Source: an uncultured Candidatus Pelagibacter sp. (GTDB lineage Bacteria; Pseudomonadota; Alphaproteobacteria; Pelagibacterales; Pelagibacteraceae). From it: DNA of 6,012 nucleotides. The notes beneath the pieces were generated by a model, which saw nothing but the letters and a program-made list of their open reading frames with translations, searched no databases and had not been told where the DNA came from. Of this stretch, positions 1 through 6,012 are shown piece by piece (the first letter of the stretch is position 1; every line of letters begins with the position of its first letter). Made by a program: the position numbers and the translations under genes. The DNA is taken from the NCBI GenBank assembly GCA_905612385.1, contig CAJQRR010000049.1, forward strand, positions 1-6,012, read 5' to 3'.

Positions 1-250
1 TGTCTCTTGAATAAAATTCCTCGTAAGACAATTTAACGAAGTTTCTTGAATAAAAATCTAATGTTTTTTTAATTAAAAATATAACTATTAAAAATTTATC
101 ATGATCTTTAAAAGAAGAATAAACTCCATTACACCATTCCATTTGATGACTTACCCATACCGAGCCAAGAGTAGAATATTTATTTTCCATCACATCAAAT
201 ATGTCTTCTTTATATAATTGGTCAGAAATTTCTGGAATTTTAATATTCAT
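1..250 (-). CDS. Unrecognised protein, N-terminal part only (runs off left edge)
   Basis: The minus strand stays open from an ATG at 250 to the window edge, giving 83 codons without a stop; the 3' end is missing. The protein starts MNIKIPEISDQLYKEDIF. It is mixed charged and aromatic, with tryptophans at residues 32 and 39, a cysteine at 40 and a short hydrophobic run (FLIVIFLI, 53-60) that is too short for a membrane span and fits a buried helix. There is no signal peptide. The start is uncertain: in-frame ATGs also lie at 277, 286 and 301, with an in-frame stop just upstream at about 317-319. An AGAGG lies about 13 nt before the 250 start, which is rather far for a ribosome site. The protein-like composition and codon choice resemble the neighbouring genes. 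I do not recognise the family. A small cytoplasmic, possibly regulatory, protein is conceivable, but nothing visible proves it. It is divergent from the small membrane protein gene at 365. Confidence 0.5.
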   Translation of the reverse strand, partial: MNIKIPEISDQLYKEDIFDVMENKYSTLGSVWVSHQMEWCNGVYSSFKDHDKFLIVIFLIKKTLDFYSRNFVKLSYEEFYSRD

Positions 251-256
251 ATTAAA

Positions 257-262
257 ATTATA
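257..262 (-). promoter_or_regulatory. Possible -10 box (TATAAT) ahead of the left-edge gene
   Basis: Read on the minus strand this is a perfect TATAAT, ending 6 nt before the ATG at 250. If it is used, the transcript would begin at or very near that ATG and be almost leaderless, which would exclude the upstream ATGs at 277-301 as starts. No good -35 hexamer lies 16-18 nt upstream (the best is TGTTCA, 3 of 6 matches). In AT-rich DNA such a hexamer arises often by chance, so this is a weak call. Confidence 0.2.
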
Positions 263-301
263 ACCTCTTAAACCCATAATGAACATTGAATATGACTGCA
301 T

Positions 302-364
302 AACCCAAAGTGAGCTTTAAATGAATTGTTTACAGTACTAATTGATGGTTAAAGTTTCTTGTTT
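302..364. promoter_or_regulatory. Divergent intergenic region
   Basis: This short stretch lies between the left-edge minus-strand gene (using its longest possible start) and the plus-strand small membrane protein. With the shorter start at 250, the region grows to 251-364. It should hold the promoter of the small plus-strand gene and perhaps that of the divergent gene. A TTTACA at 329-334 resembles a -35 element (5 of 6 matches), but no good -10 hexamer follows at the usual distance (TTAAAG at 349-354 is poor and too close). I see no clear operator palindrome beyond the short AGTACT at 334-339, and no riboswitch-like structure. Confidence 0.35.
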
Positions 365-577
365 ATGAGTGCTGAAAAAATTATATACGAAGAGCAAAAC
401 CAAACCATTTTGGAGACCCCTGTACTGAGTAAGGTTAAGTTTTCTGGGCGTGTTGACATCAATGATTTATTGACGAGAGCAAGAAAAGTAAGGGAAAAAG
501 AAAATAAAATAAATTTAGTCTTCCTTGGTCTAATTTCTGCACTTATATTAGTTGTTGGAATTATCTTATCTTTTTAA
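365..577 (+). CDS. Small tail-anchored membrane protein (70 aa), function unknown
   Basis: I chose the ATG at 365 (MSAEKIIYEEQ...) over a TTG two codons earlier at 359, because ATG is the usual start and the TTG adds only two residues; neither has a strong ribosome site. Residues 1-49 are hydrophilic: an acidic N-terminus (EKIIYEE), then a basic, helix-prone stretch RARKVREKENK at 38-48. Residues 50-70 form one hydrophobic segment ending LILVVGIILSF at the very C-terminus. By the positive-inside rule the N-terminal domain should face the cytoplasm with the protein anchored by its tail. There is no signal peptide and no cysteine or histidine for metal binding. It converges on ETF-QO with adjoining stop codons. 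I do not recognise a named family. A link to the membrane-bound ETF-QO is only a positional guess. The clean soluble-plus-anchor layout makes a chance reading frame unlikely. Confidence 0.75.
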   Translation: MSAEKIIYEEQNQTILETPVLSKVKFSGRVDINDLLTRARKVREKENKINLVFLGLISALILVVGIILSF

Positions 578-2197
578 TTACATATTTCCATATTTAGGTC
601 CACCCCCACCTTCTGGTGTTACCCAAGTAATATTTTGAGAAGGTTCTTTAATATCACATGTTTTGCAGTGAATACAATTTTGAGAATTTATGACAAATTT
701 ATTAACATTATTTTCAACTTGAACTTCATAAACTCCAGCAGGACAGTATCTTTGAGCCGGTTCATCAAATTTTTCTAAAGTATAGCTAATTGGTAAATTT
801 GGATCTTTAAGTTGTAAATGTACTGGTTGATTTTCAGCATGATTAGTCCCTGTTAAATAAACAGAACTTGTTTTATCAAAAGTAATAATATTATCAGGCT
901 TTGGATAGTCAATTTTTGGCATTTTATTTGCTGGCTTTAATGTTTCATGATCAGCATGCTTGTGTTTAAGTGTAAAAGGTAATTTTCCTCTAAATAGAAT
1001 TTGATCTATTCCTGTAAATATTATTCCAAGTATTAGACCCCAACTAAAACTAGGTTTAACATTCCGTGCCTGATGAAGTTCTTCATAAACCCAACTTTTT
1101 TTAAACTTATCTTCATAAATTGATAATTCTTTATTTTCTTTTAAATTTTCAAAAATAGTTTCTGCTGCAATCATTCCACTTTTCATTGCAGTGTGTGATC
1201 CTTTAATTTTAGGCATATTTAAAGTTCCAGCATCACAACCAACCAATAATGCTCCAGGCATAGACATCTTTGGTAAACTTTGTATTCCACCTTCAATTAA
1301 CGCTCTTGCTCCATAGGAAATACGTTTTCCACCCTCAATTATTTTTTTAATTGCTGGGTGAGTTTTAAACCTTTGGAATTCGTCAAACGGTGAAAGGTAT
1401 GGATTTTTATAATCTAGACCAATAACATATCCTAAAAATATTTGTTTATTCTCAGCATGATACATAAAGCTTCCGCCATAAGTATTATTATCTAATGGCC
1501 ATCCAGCTGTATGCATAACCATTCCTTCGTCATGATTTTTATCTGTCACCTCCCAGATTTCTTTAAACCCAATTCCATACTGTTGAGGATCTTTATCTTC
1601 ATCGAGGTTAAATTTTTTTATAAGTTCTTTTCCAAGGTGTCCTCTGCAACCTTCAGCAAATACTGTTACTTTTCCGTTTAGTTCTATGCCTGGTTCAAAA
1701 CTATCTTTTTTATTTCCTTCTTTATCTATGCCCATATCTTGTGTGGCTACACCTTTTACAGATCCATCTTCATTATATAAAATTTCACTAGCGGGAAATC
1801 CTGGAAATATTTCAACACCTAAAGCTTCAGCTTGTTCTGCAAGCCATCTGCATAAATTGGCTAAACTTATTATATAATTGTTATGGTTTTGCTGAACAGA
1901 AGGTAGTAGCCATGTTGGCCAACTTAATGATTTTGTTTTACTTAAAAATAAAAATTTTTCTTTTAAAACCCTTGTTTTAACTGGTGTATTTAACTCTTTC
2001 CAGTTAGGAAATAACTCGTCTAAAGCTCTAGTTTCAAACACGTTACCACTTAAAATATGGGCACCAATCTCTGAAGCTTTTTCAAGTAAACAAACATTTA
2101 GCTCTGGGTCTAATTGTTTAATTTTTATAGCCGTAGATAGTCCTGATGGACCTCCACCAACGATTACCACATCATAATCCATTGCTTCTCTAGGCAT
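578..2197 (-). CDS. etfD: Electron transfer flavoprotein:ubiquinone oxidoreductase (ETF-QO)
   Basis: ETF-QO takes electrons from reduced ETF and reduces ubiquinone at the inner face of the cytoplasmic membrane, using one FAD and one 4Fe-4S cluster. The 539 residues match the usual length. Visible parts: an N-terminal FAD Rossmann motif VIVGGGPSGLS (11-21) with the acidic E39 ending the second strand; the second FAD contact LVGCDAGTLNMPKIKGSH (318-335); an amphipathic, membrane-dipping segment around 384-411 (FSWGLILGIIFTGIDQILF); and a C-terminal ferredoxin-like domain whose cluster ligands are C485 (YCPAG), C508, C511 and C514 (CIHCKTC). The spacing of 23, 3 and 3 is that of the family. The ATG at 2197 is preferred because relatives begin with a similar RExM lead-in before the FAD strand. 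The ATG at 2182 (residue 6) has a slightly better GAG upstream and is the alternative. The gene follows etfA by 23 nt in the same direction, so it is probably cotranscribed. All key residues are intact. Confidence 0.97.
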   Translation of the reverse strand: MPREAMDYDVVIVGGGPSGLSTAIKIKQLDPELNVCLLEKASEIGAHILSGNVFETRALDELFPNWKELNTPVKTRVLKEKFLFLSKTKSLSWPTWLLPSVQQNHNNYIISLANLCRWLAEQAEALGVEIFPGFPASEILYNEDGSVKGVATQDMGIDKEGNKKDSFEPGIELNGKVTVFAEGCRGHLGKELIKKFNLDEDKDPQQYGIGFKEIWEVTDKNHDEGMVMHTAGWPLDNNTYGGSFMYHAENKQIFLGYVIGLDYKNPYLSPFDEFQRFKTHPAIKKIIEGGKRISYGARALIEGGIQSLPKMSMPGALLVGCDAGTLNMPKIKGSHTAMKSGMIAAETIFENLKENKELSIYEDKFKKSWVYEELHQARNVKPSFSWGLILGIIFTGIDQILFRGKLPFTLKHKHADHETLKPANKMPKIDYPKPDNIITFDKTSSVYLTGTNHAENQPVHLQLKDPNLPISYTLEKFDEPAQRYCPAGVYEVQVENNVNKFVINSQNCIHCKTCDIKEPSQNITWVTPEGGGGPKYGNM

Positions 2198-2220
2198 ATC
2201 TTAAATTTTTACAGTACTGA

Positions 2221-3174
2221 TTATTTTTGTATACTATTTAATTTATTCAATTCTTCTAGGAATTGAGGTAATGCCTCAAATAAATCAGCTTCTAGACCGT
2301 AGTCTGCGACACTAAATATTGGAGCTTCACCATCTTTATTTATAGCAACAATTATTTTACTTTCTTTCATTCCAGCTAGATGCTGAATTGCTCCTGAAAT
2401 TCCAACTGCAATATATAAGTCGGGTACAACCACTTTACCAGTTTGACCAACTTGGTGTTCATTGCTTATATAGCCTGCATCAACTGCAGCTCTTGATGCA
2501 CCGATTGCAGCATTTAATTTATCTGCAATATCAGCAATCAATTTGAAATTCTCTCCATTCTGCATTCCTCTACCACCTGAAATTACAATTCTGGCTGTTC
2601 CAAGTTCAGGTCTATCTGATTTAACTTCTTCTCTTTTAATAAACTTTGATAAAGTAAACTCTTCAGTAGCTTCAATTTTTTCTATTGGAGCAGATCCGCC
2701 AGACGTTTCACAAGGTTCAAAAGAAGTTGGTCTAATTGTTATGCATTTTTTTGTATCTGTGCTTTTTACTGTAGCAAATGCATTTCCTGCATAAATAGGT
2801 CTTATGAATGTATCTGGTGATATAACTTTAGTAATATCACTCACTTGAGATATATCTAAATGAGCTGCTATTCTTGGCATCAAGTTTTTACCAAATGTAT
2901 TTGCAGAACTAACAATATGAGAATAATTTTCTGAAACTTTTACAACTAATGGTGCAAAGTTTTCAGCTAAATAGTTTTCATAATGAGCAGCTTCAGCATA
3001 CAACACTTTTTTAACAACTGACATTTCAGATAATGCTTTAGCAACATCACCACAATTATTTCCAATTAATAAAACATGTACATCAGTATCCATTTGTGAT
3101 GCTGCAGTAATTGCATTTAATGTAAAAGGTTTTACTTCTTTGTTGTTATGTTCTGCTATTAATAAAACTGACAT
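2221..3174 (-). CDS. etfA: Electron transfer flavoprotein alpha subunit (EtfA)
   Basis: EtfA is the FAD-carrying subunit of the soluble EtfAB heterodimer that shuttles electrons from flavin dehydrogenases to ETF-QO. At 317 residues it is normal length. The N-terminal part (1-180) is the alpha/beta domain that packs on EtfB. The C-terminal part holds the FAD site: ISGGRGMQN (198-206, with R202), GASRAAVDAG (225-234), QVGQTGKVVVPDLYIAVGISGAIQH (241-265, with the T245 and H265 flavin contacts) and VAINKDGEAPIFSVADYG (276-293). The alpha-subunit signature is complete, so an active FAD protein is expected. The ATG at 3174 overlaps the etfB stop by one base (TAATG). A GAAGG ribosome site lies 7 nt before it inside the last codons of etfB, which fixes the start. 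The gene ends 23 nt before ETF-QO. It looks like an ordinary group 1, mitochondrial-type ETF rather than a bifurcating one. Confidence 0.97.
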   Translation of the reverse strand: MSVLLIAEHNNKEVKPFTLNAITAASQMDTDVHVLLIGNNCGDVAKALSEMSVVKKVLYAEAAHYENYLAENFAPLVVKVSENYSHIVSSANTFGKNLMPRIAAHLDISQVSDITKVISPDTFIRPIYAGNAFATVKSTDTKKCITIRPTSFEPCETSGGSAPIEKIEATEEFTLSKFIKREEVKSDRPELGTARIVISGGRGMQNGENFKLIADIADKLNAAIGASRAAVDAGYISNEHQVGQTGKVVVPDLYIAVGISGAIQHLAGMKESKIIVAINKDGEAPIFSVADYGLEADLFEALPQFLEELNKLNSIQK

Positions 3175-3176
3175 TA
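3172..3176 (-). other. TAATG stop/start overlap, etfB to etfA
   Basis: The etfB stop codon TAA and the etfA ATG share one base. Together with the GAAGG at 3182-3186 this is the classic arrangement for terminating ribosomes to reinitiate, which would keep the two ETF subunits at equal amounts. Confidence 0.85.
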
Positions 3177-3923
3177 TATTACCTTCGCCTCATTTTTAAG
3201 TTTGCTAACTAATTCAGCAACACTTGCAACTTTAATTCCTGCTTTTCTTTTTGGGGGCTCTTCTACTTTAACTTGTTGAACTCTAGGTGTTATATCAACT
3301 CCTAGATCTGCAGCTGTAAATATCTCTATAGGTTTTTTTTTAGCTTTCATAATATTTGGTAAAGACGCATATCTCGGTTCATTTAACCTTAAATCACATG
3401 TAACAATAGCTGGAAGATTAACTTCAATTGTTTCTAATCCTTCATCAATTTCTCTTGTTACTTCTAGAATTTTATCTTTTATTTCAATTTTTGATGCAAA
3501 TGTTGCTTGAGGCCAATTTAATAAGGCACTTAACATTTGACCTGTCTGATTACAATCGTCATCAATTGCTTGTTTACCCATAAATACTAAGTCTGGTTTT
3601 TCTTTATCAACAATTTTTTGAAGTGCTTTTGCTACACCTAATGGCTCAACAGTTCCTTCAGTTTTGATTAAAATTCCCCTATCAGCACCCACTGCTAAAG
3701 CTTTTCTAACAGTTTCTTGCGACTTTTCTTCACCGACTGTAATTGCAATAATTTCTGTAGCTTTACCCGCTTCTTTAATTTTTACAGCTTCTTCAATTGC
3801 ATTGTCATCAGGTGGGTTACTAGACATTTTAACGTTATCTGTAACGACTCCAGTTCCATCCTCTTTAACTCTAACTTGAACGTTGTAATCAATTACCCTT
3901 TTAACAGCGACTAATATTTTCAT
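3174..3923 (-). CDS. etfB: Electron transfer flavoprotein beta subunit (EtfB)
   Basis: EtfB is the second ETF subunit. It binds a structural AMP and carries the recognition loop that docks on partner dehydrogenases. The 249 residues are of usual length. It opens [19 protein letters not shown], as in mitochondrial and alphaproteobacterial EtfB. The AMP-binding stretch [15 protein letters not shown] is at 115-129. The beta-subunit signature runs through [14 protein letters not shown] (155-168), [20 protein letters not shown] (171-190) and IMKAKKK (191-197). L188 in this loop corresponds to the leucine that anchors ETF in partner dehydrogenases (Leu195 in human ETF). The C-terminal tail ([17 protein letters not shown]) wraps onto EtfA in known structures. 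The ATG at 3923 overlaps the stop of the upstream dehydrogenase by one base. A modest GAGA at 3929-3932 is the only ribosome site, so translation is probably coupled to that gene. Nothing in the protein is abnormal. Confidence 0.97.
   Translation of the reverse strand: MKILVAVKRVIDYNVQVRVKEDGTGVVTDNVKMSSNPPDDNAIEEAVKIKEAGKATEIIAITVGEEKSQETVRKALAVGADRGILIKTEGTVEPLGVAKALQKIVDKEKPDLVFMGKQAIDDDCNQTGQMLSALLNWPQATFASKIEIKDKILEVTREIDEGLETIEVNLPAIVTCDLRLNEPRYASLPNIMKAKKKPIEIFTAADLGVDITPRVQQVKVEEPPKRKAGIKVASVAELVSKLKNEAKVI
3182..3186 (-). promoter_or_regulatory. Ribosome binding site of etfA
   Basis: GAAGG on the minus strand, 7 nt before the etfA ATG, lies within the final codons of etfB. It is the clearest Shine-Dalgarno match in the window and decides the etfA start. 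Confidence 0.6.
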
Positions 3924-3925
3924 TA
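3921..3925 (-). other. TAATG stop/start overlap, dehydrogenase to etfB
   Basis: The dehydrogenase TAA and the etfB ATG share one base, exactly as at the etfB/etfA junction. The weak GAGA 5 nt upstream suggests that etfB depends on ribosomes arriving from the dehydrogenase gene. Confidence 0.8.
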
Positions 3926-6012
3926 TGATCTCAATAAATTATTTTCAGGATCGTAAGGGCTTTCCTCTAAAATAGTACAATCATACATTTTACCAAGAAT
4001 ATCAATTTTCAATTTTTGACCAGTTATCGCAATATCAGGTTTTATCATTCCTAATGCAATAGATTTTCCTAACCTAAATCCAAAATCACCTCCAGTTGCA
4101 CGTCCTACAACTTTACCATTTTCATAAATTGGATTATTACCTAAGACATCTGCATCTTCAACGTTATGAATTTCCATTGTTACTAATTTATTTGAAAAAC
4201 CTTTTTCTCTCCATTTATTAAGTGCGTCCAGACCAATAAAGTTTCCTTTATTAGGATGTATAAATCTATCTAACCCAGATTCGTATGGTGAATATTCAAT
4301 TGATAATTCTGTTCCAACAAGTTTATAAGATTTTTCAAGTCTCAAACTATTCATTGCTCTAATCCCATATGGCTTAATACCTAAATCTTTTCCTGCTTCC
4401 ATCAATTTATCAAATATATGATTTTGATATTCAATTGGATGATGAAGCTCCCAACCCAACTCACCAACAAAGTTTACTCTCATGGCATTTACTGGAGCGT
4501 TTCCAACGTTTACATTTTTAGCGCTTAACCATTTAAAGTTTTCTTTTGAGAAGTCGTCTCTTGATACTCTTGTCATTAATTCTCGAGCCTTTGGACCAGA
4601 CACAACAAGTACACCCATACTATTAGTTAGATTTTCAAATTGAACTGTCCCATCTGTTGGCATCCATTTTTGAATCCAATCATGGTCTAATCTTTGATTT
4701 GCTCCCGCAGAAACTAAATAGAAACTATCTGACACTTCTCTCATTATTGTAAATTCAGAGTGAACTCCTCCCTTAGTATTAAGGGCATGACATAAACCAA
4801 TTCTTCCAATTTTTTTTGGAAGTTTGTTAGCTACTAAATAATCTAAAAACTCTTCTGCACCAGGACCTTTAATTCTACACTTTGCAAATGCAGTCATATC
4901 TAAAAGACCCACATTTTCTTTTACATTTTTACATTCTTTTTTTATTGCTTCAAACCACTTGGATCTTCTAAAAGACCAATCATCTTTTTGCACCATTCCA
5001 TCTGTTGCAAAGAAGTTTGGTCTCTCCCAACCAAATTTTTGTCCAAATACAGCACCTAAATCCTTCATTCTGTCATAACAAGGTGATGTTCTTAATTCTC
5101 TAGCAGCACCTCTTTCTTCATCAGGATAATGAACTTTAAATACATGATTGTAAGCTTCTTCATTCTTTTCTTTTAAGTATGATTTTGTTGCATAGTCACC
5201 AAATCTTCTTGGATCAACACCAAGCATATCAACCGTTGGTTCTCCATCAACTATCCATTCTGCAAGTTGCCACCCCGCTCCACCTGCTGCAGTAATACCA
5301 AAACTATGTCCTTCATTAATCCAAAAATTTTTAAGTCCCCAAGCTGGACCAACAATAGGATTTCCGTCTGGTGTGTAACAGATTGCACCATTATAAACTT
5401 TTTTAACACCTACTTCTCCAAAAGCTGGAACTCGATGAATTGCACCTTCAATATGTGGGGCCAGTCTATCTAAATCTTCTTGAAATAATTCATACTCAGA
5501 ATCTTTTGATGGTCCATCAACATAACAAGCTGGAGCACCATCTTCATAGGGTCCTAAAATTAAACCACCTGCTTCTTCTCTCATGTACCATCTGCTATCG
5601 CTATCTCTTAAAACTCCCATCTCTGGTAAGCCTTCTTTTTTTCTCTTTAAAATATCTGGGTGTGCTTCTGTAACAATATATTGATGCTCAACAGGTATAG
5701 CAGGAATATCTAAACCAACCATTTTTCCAGTTTGTCTTGCAAAGTTTCCTGAACAAGAAATTACATGTTCACATTCAATAGATCCTTTGTCAGTTTCAAC
5801 AACCCATCCATCTTTAGTTTGTTTAATTCCAACTACAGCTGTGTTTCTATAAATTTCTGCACCCATATTTCTTGCACCCGTAGCCATTGCTTGAGTTAAA
5901 TCGGCAGGCTGAATATAACCATCTTCTGGGTGTTGGATTGCTCCAAGCAAATCATCTGTACGACATAGAGGCCAAATTTCTTTTACTTGATCTGGCGTTA
6001 AAAATTTTACAT
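3923..6012 (-). CDS. Dimethylglycine/sarcosine dehydrogenase family flavoprotein with GcvT-like folate domain (5' end missing)
   Basis: The frame is open from the stop at 3923 to the right edge. It shows 695 residues, numbered here from V1 at 6010; about 100 or more N-terminal residues, including the Rossmann FAD motif and any flavin-linking histidine, lie outside. Family members oxidatively demethylate dimethylglycine or sarcosine, pass electrons to ETF, and transfer the methyl carbon to tetrahydrofolate as 5,10-methylene-THF. The domains in order are: the rest of the DAO oxidoreductase fold (to about 260), with HQYIVTE (109-115) and the FAD contact [16 protein letters not shown] (233-248); a linker domain of the FAO_M type (about 266-320, [17 protein letters not shown]); a GcvT-like domain (about 345-590), with [11 protein letters not shown] (368-378), the acidic E419 in [16 protein letters not shown] (515-523) and SLRLEKSY (555-562); and the GcvT C-terminal barrel (about 606-688). 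Substrate choice between dimethylglycine and sarcosine cannot be settled here. It is translationally coupled to etfB, which supports ETF as its acceptor. Confidence 0.9.
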   Translation of the reverse strand, partial: VKFLTPDQVKEIWPLCRTDDLLGAIQHPEDGYIQPADLTQAMATGARNMGAEIYRNTAVVGIKQTKDGWVVETDKGSIECEHVISCSGNFARQTGKMVGLDIPAIPVEHQYIVTEAHPDILKRKKEGLPEMGVLRDSDSRWYMREEAGGLILGPYEDGAPACYVDGPSKDSEYELFQEDLDRLAPHIEGAIHRVPAFGEVGVKKVYNGAICYTPDGNPIVGPAWGLKNFWINEGHSFGITAAGGAGWQLAEWIVDGEPTVDMLGVDPRRFGDYATKSYLKEKNEEAYNHVFKVHYPDEERGAARELRTSPCYDRMKDLGAVFGQKFGWERPNFFATDGMVQKDDWSFRRSKWFEAIKKECKNVKENVGLLDMTAFAKCRIKGPGAEEFLDYLVANKLPKKIGRIGLCHALNTKGGVHSEFTIMREVSDSFYLVSAGANQRLDHDWIQKWMPTDGTVQFENLTNSMGVLVVSGPKARELMTRVSRDDFSKENFKWLSAKNVNVGNAPVNAMRVNFVGELGWELHHPIEYQNHIFDKLMEAGKDLGIKPYGIRAMNSLRLEKSYKLVGTELSIEYSPYESGLDRFIHPNKGNFIGLDALNKWREKGFSNKLVTMEIHNVEDADVLGNNPIYENGKVVGRATGGDFGFRLGKSIALGMIKPDIAITGQKLKIDILGKMYDCTILEESPYDPENNLLRS

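Noticed and set aside
329..339. TTTACAGTACT occurring in the divergent region and again at 2208-2218 between etfA and ETF-QO
   Set aside because: An 11-base match between two places in a 6-kb AT-rich window is expected by chance. It could be a shared site, but two copies are not enough evidence.
359..364. TTG start two codons before the small membrane protein's ATG
   Set aside because: The ATG at 365 is the simpler start, and no ribosome site favours the TTG.
496..560. Possible terminator for the minus-strand operon (T-rich tract preceded by TTAG...CTAA)
   Set aside because: The stem is only four AT-rich pairs with an 11-base loop, and the tract lies inside a protein-coding gene on the other strand.
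1686..1877. Plus-strand open frame inside the ETF-QO gene
   Set aside because: It lies fully antisense to a well-supported enzyme and has no ribosome site or recognisable protein character.
2543..2794. Plus-strand open frame inside etfA
   Set aside because: It is a shadow of the intact etfA reading frame; its serine/proline-rich composition comes from reversed codons.
3664..3914. Two overlapping plus-strand open frames inside etfB
   Set aside because: They lie in different frames over the same conserved gene, which is typical of chance antisense openness.
578..3923. Idea that this is a bifurcating (FixABCX-type) ETF system
   Set aside because: EtfB and EtfA match mitochondrial-type group 1 motifs, and the quinone reductase carries its own fused 4Fe-4S domain instead of a separate FixX ferredoxin.
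5267..5673. Two plus-strand open frames inside the dehydrogenase gene
   Set aside because: They are antisense to conserved FAD-domain codons, low in complexity, and have no start context.

Overview
The window is AT-rich (roughly 30% G+C by eye), tightly packed, and has one-base gene overlaps and a zero-gap convergent junction. The proteins resemble alphaproteobacterial and mitochondrial enzymes. This points to a streamlined marine alphaproteobacterium, most likely SAR11/Pelagibacterales. That assignment is inferred from style and gene content, because no rRNA or other taxonomic marker is present.

Layout. The right 90% (578-6012) is one minus-strand gene run. Transcription starts beyond the right edge. 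It enters a large FAD oxidoreductase/aminomethyltransferase of the dimethylglycine/sarcosine dehydrogenase family (3923-6012, 5' end outside the window). It continues through etfB (3174-3923) and etfA (2221-3174), then after a 23-nt gap the electron-transfer flavoprotein:ubiquinone oxidoreductase, ETF-QO (578-2197). The first three genes are joined by two identical TAATG stop/start overlaps, which suggests translational coupling. On the plus strand, a 70-residue protein with one C-terminal membrane helix (365-577) converges on ETF-QO, and the two stop codons touch with no base between them. At the left edge, a divergent minus-strand reading frame (about 250 down to 1) is open to the window end and looks like the start of an unrecognised gene. 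A short divergent intergenic region separates it from the small membrane protein.

How the genes work together. The dehydrogenase oxidises an N-methylated glycine (dimethylglycine or sarcosine, from glycine betaine) and probably passes the methyl-derived carbon to tetrahydrofolate through its GcvT-like half. The electrons go to EtfAB, then to ETF-QO, then to ubiquinone in the membrane. In mitochondria DMGDH and SARDH use this same relay. Here a donor and every carrier up to the quinone pool sit in one apparent operon. The individual families are all known. The points that merit a second look are the dedicated packaging of the relay, the small tail-anchored protein abutting it, and the partial left-edge gene. 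I saw no RNA gene, mobile element, CRISPR array or convincing terminator.
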